Positions 63,569-64,000 of a stretch of DNA of 64,000 bases are shown here, in pieces; the stretch's first letter is position 1; every line of letters begins with the position of its first letter. Source of the DNA: Rotaria socialis (Eukaryota; Rotifera; Eurotatoria; Philodinida; Philodinidae); the NCBI GenBank assembly GCA_905331475.1, contig CAJNYU010004686.1, positions 124,001-188,000 of the forward strand, read 5' to 3'. The notes under the pieces are model-generated. The model was not told the DNA's origin and ran no database searches. It saw only the letters and a program-made list of their open reading frames with translations. Position numbers and translations under genes: made by a program.

Positions 63569-63642
63569 AAAGAGATTATTTAATATTTTTATTAATAGAA
63601 GCTGTTTTTTTTTTATATTTAAGTAATAATAAAGAAAGCCTT
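63569..63642. terminator. Shared 3' region of two convergent genes
   Basis: Only 74 bases separate the DUSP stop from the stop of the next gene on the opposite strand. The stretch has AT-rich poly(A)-type signals such as aataataaag read on plus, so the two transcripts probably overlap at their 3' ends. Confidence 0.4.
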
Positions 63643-63993
63643 TCAATTGTCATTTTCATAATCTCCATCGTTGTCAGAATCAAAATCTTGTTCTAAACGT
63701 AATTCAATTATATCATTGTCCGAAAATTCTATTAAGATTTCGGATTTAATTAATTCTTCATCGTCTTGTAAGGGTATTGTTGTTTCATTTCGAATATATT
63801 TATTAGTATCTAAATGTGAAAATGGATGCATTTGAATTTTTATACACGGATTTTTAACATCATTTCTATCATAACTAATTGAATAGCGTTTTTTTCGTTT
63901 TGTATGTAATTGATGTGTAAACATATTTCGAGTATTTGAAAGACTTAAAACCGCAATAACTAATATAATTCCAATGAACGGTATTGAATACAT
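63643..63993 (-). CDS. Hypothetical membrane-anchored or secreted protein, possibly partial
   Basis: An open frame of 116 residues ending at 63643. The N-terminus (IPFIGIILVIAVLSLS) is hydrophobic and could be a signal peptide or anchor. It is followed by a basic patch (HTKRKKR) and a strongly acidic C-terminus (DFDSDNDGDYENDN). The ATG lies 7 bases from the window edge, so the true start may lie outside. The family is not recognised. Confidence 0.5.
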   Translation of the reverse strand: MYSIPFIGIILVIAVLSLSNTRNMFTHQLHTKRKKRYSISYDRNDVKNPCIKIQMHPFSHLDTNKYIRNETTIPLQDDEELIKSEILIEFSDNDIIELRLEQDFDSDNDGDYENDN

Positions 63994-64000
63994 TGATATG

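Overview
The window looks like nuclear DNA of a small invertebrate, most likely a bdelloid rotifer. It is AT-rich, and its genes have many exons separated by introns of mostly 45-70 bases with GT...AG borders. The gene content is animal (MICAL, MIIP, YLPM1, ARMT1, PXK, a MAP kinase, SSBP, a tensin-type SH2 protein, a rhodopsin-like GPCR). It also holds families I associate with bdelloids (a GEVED-domain membrane protein, a U-box CPITL protein, galactose-binding-like extracellular repeats). The bdelloid call is inference; the animal call is firm. All exon borders were read by eye from splice signals, reading-frame phase and family similarity.

Layout. 1-444: a 31-bp tandem repeat and a G-rich dispersed repeat. 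445-5989 (-): MICAL, head-to-head with MIIP (6297-8390, +). These are followed on + by YLPM1 (9915-12838) and ARMT1 (13021-14998). 16405-22954 (-): a long MYND/MSS51-like gene with a very long disordered tail. 22955-27690: its upstream DNA and a 614-bp foldback element. 27691-28065 (+): a small one-pass membrane protein, convergent with a tensin-type SH2 gene (28701-30739, -). 30740-36500: a gene-poor stretch. 36524-37217: a compact element with about 135-bp inverted repeats around one FLYWCH-like ORF. 38085-39335 (-): a GPCR. 40131-51300: an accessory-looking region with three MITE-like elements, a Cys-rich secreted protein, two broken genes (a galactose-binding-like fragment and a U-box gene with a single stop) and a GEVED protein. 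52117-60378 (-): PXK, an ERK5-like MAP kinase with a TQY activation loop, and SSBP. 62368-63568 (+): a dual-specificity phosphatase with a G/C tract and assembly gap in one intron. It converges on a membrane-anchored or secreted ORF that may run off the right edge.

The genes form no single pathway. There are loose themes: actin and adhesion signalling (MICAL, MIIP, tensin-type SH2), protein phosphorylation and dephosphorylation (MAPK, DUSP), and three near-neighbour genes (MIIP, YLPM1, MYND gene) that each carry a PP1-docking-like RVxF motif. The most unusual items are the FLYWCH-like inverted-repeat element, the TQY MAP kinase, the fusion-like MYND protein, the nearly intact U-box pseudogene and the related G-tract repeats at both ends of the window.
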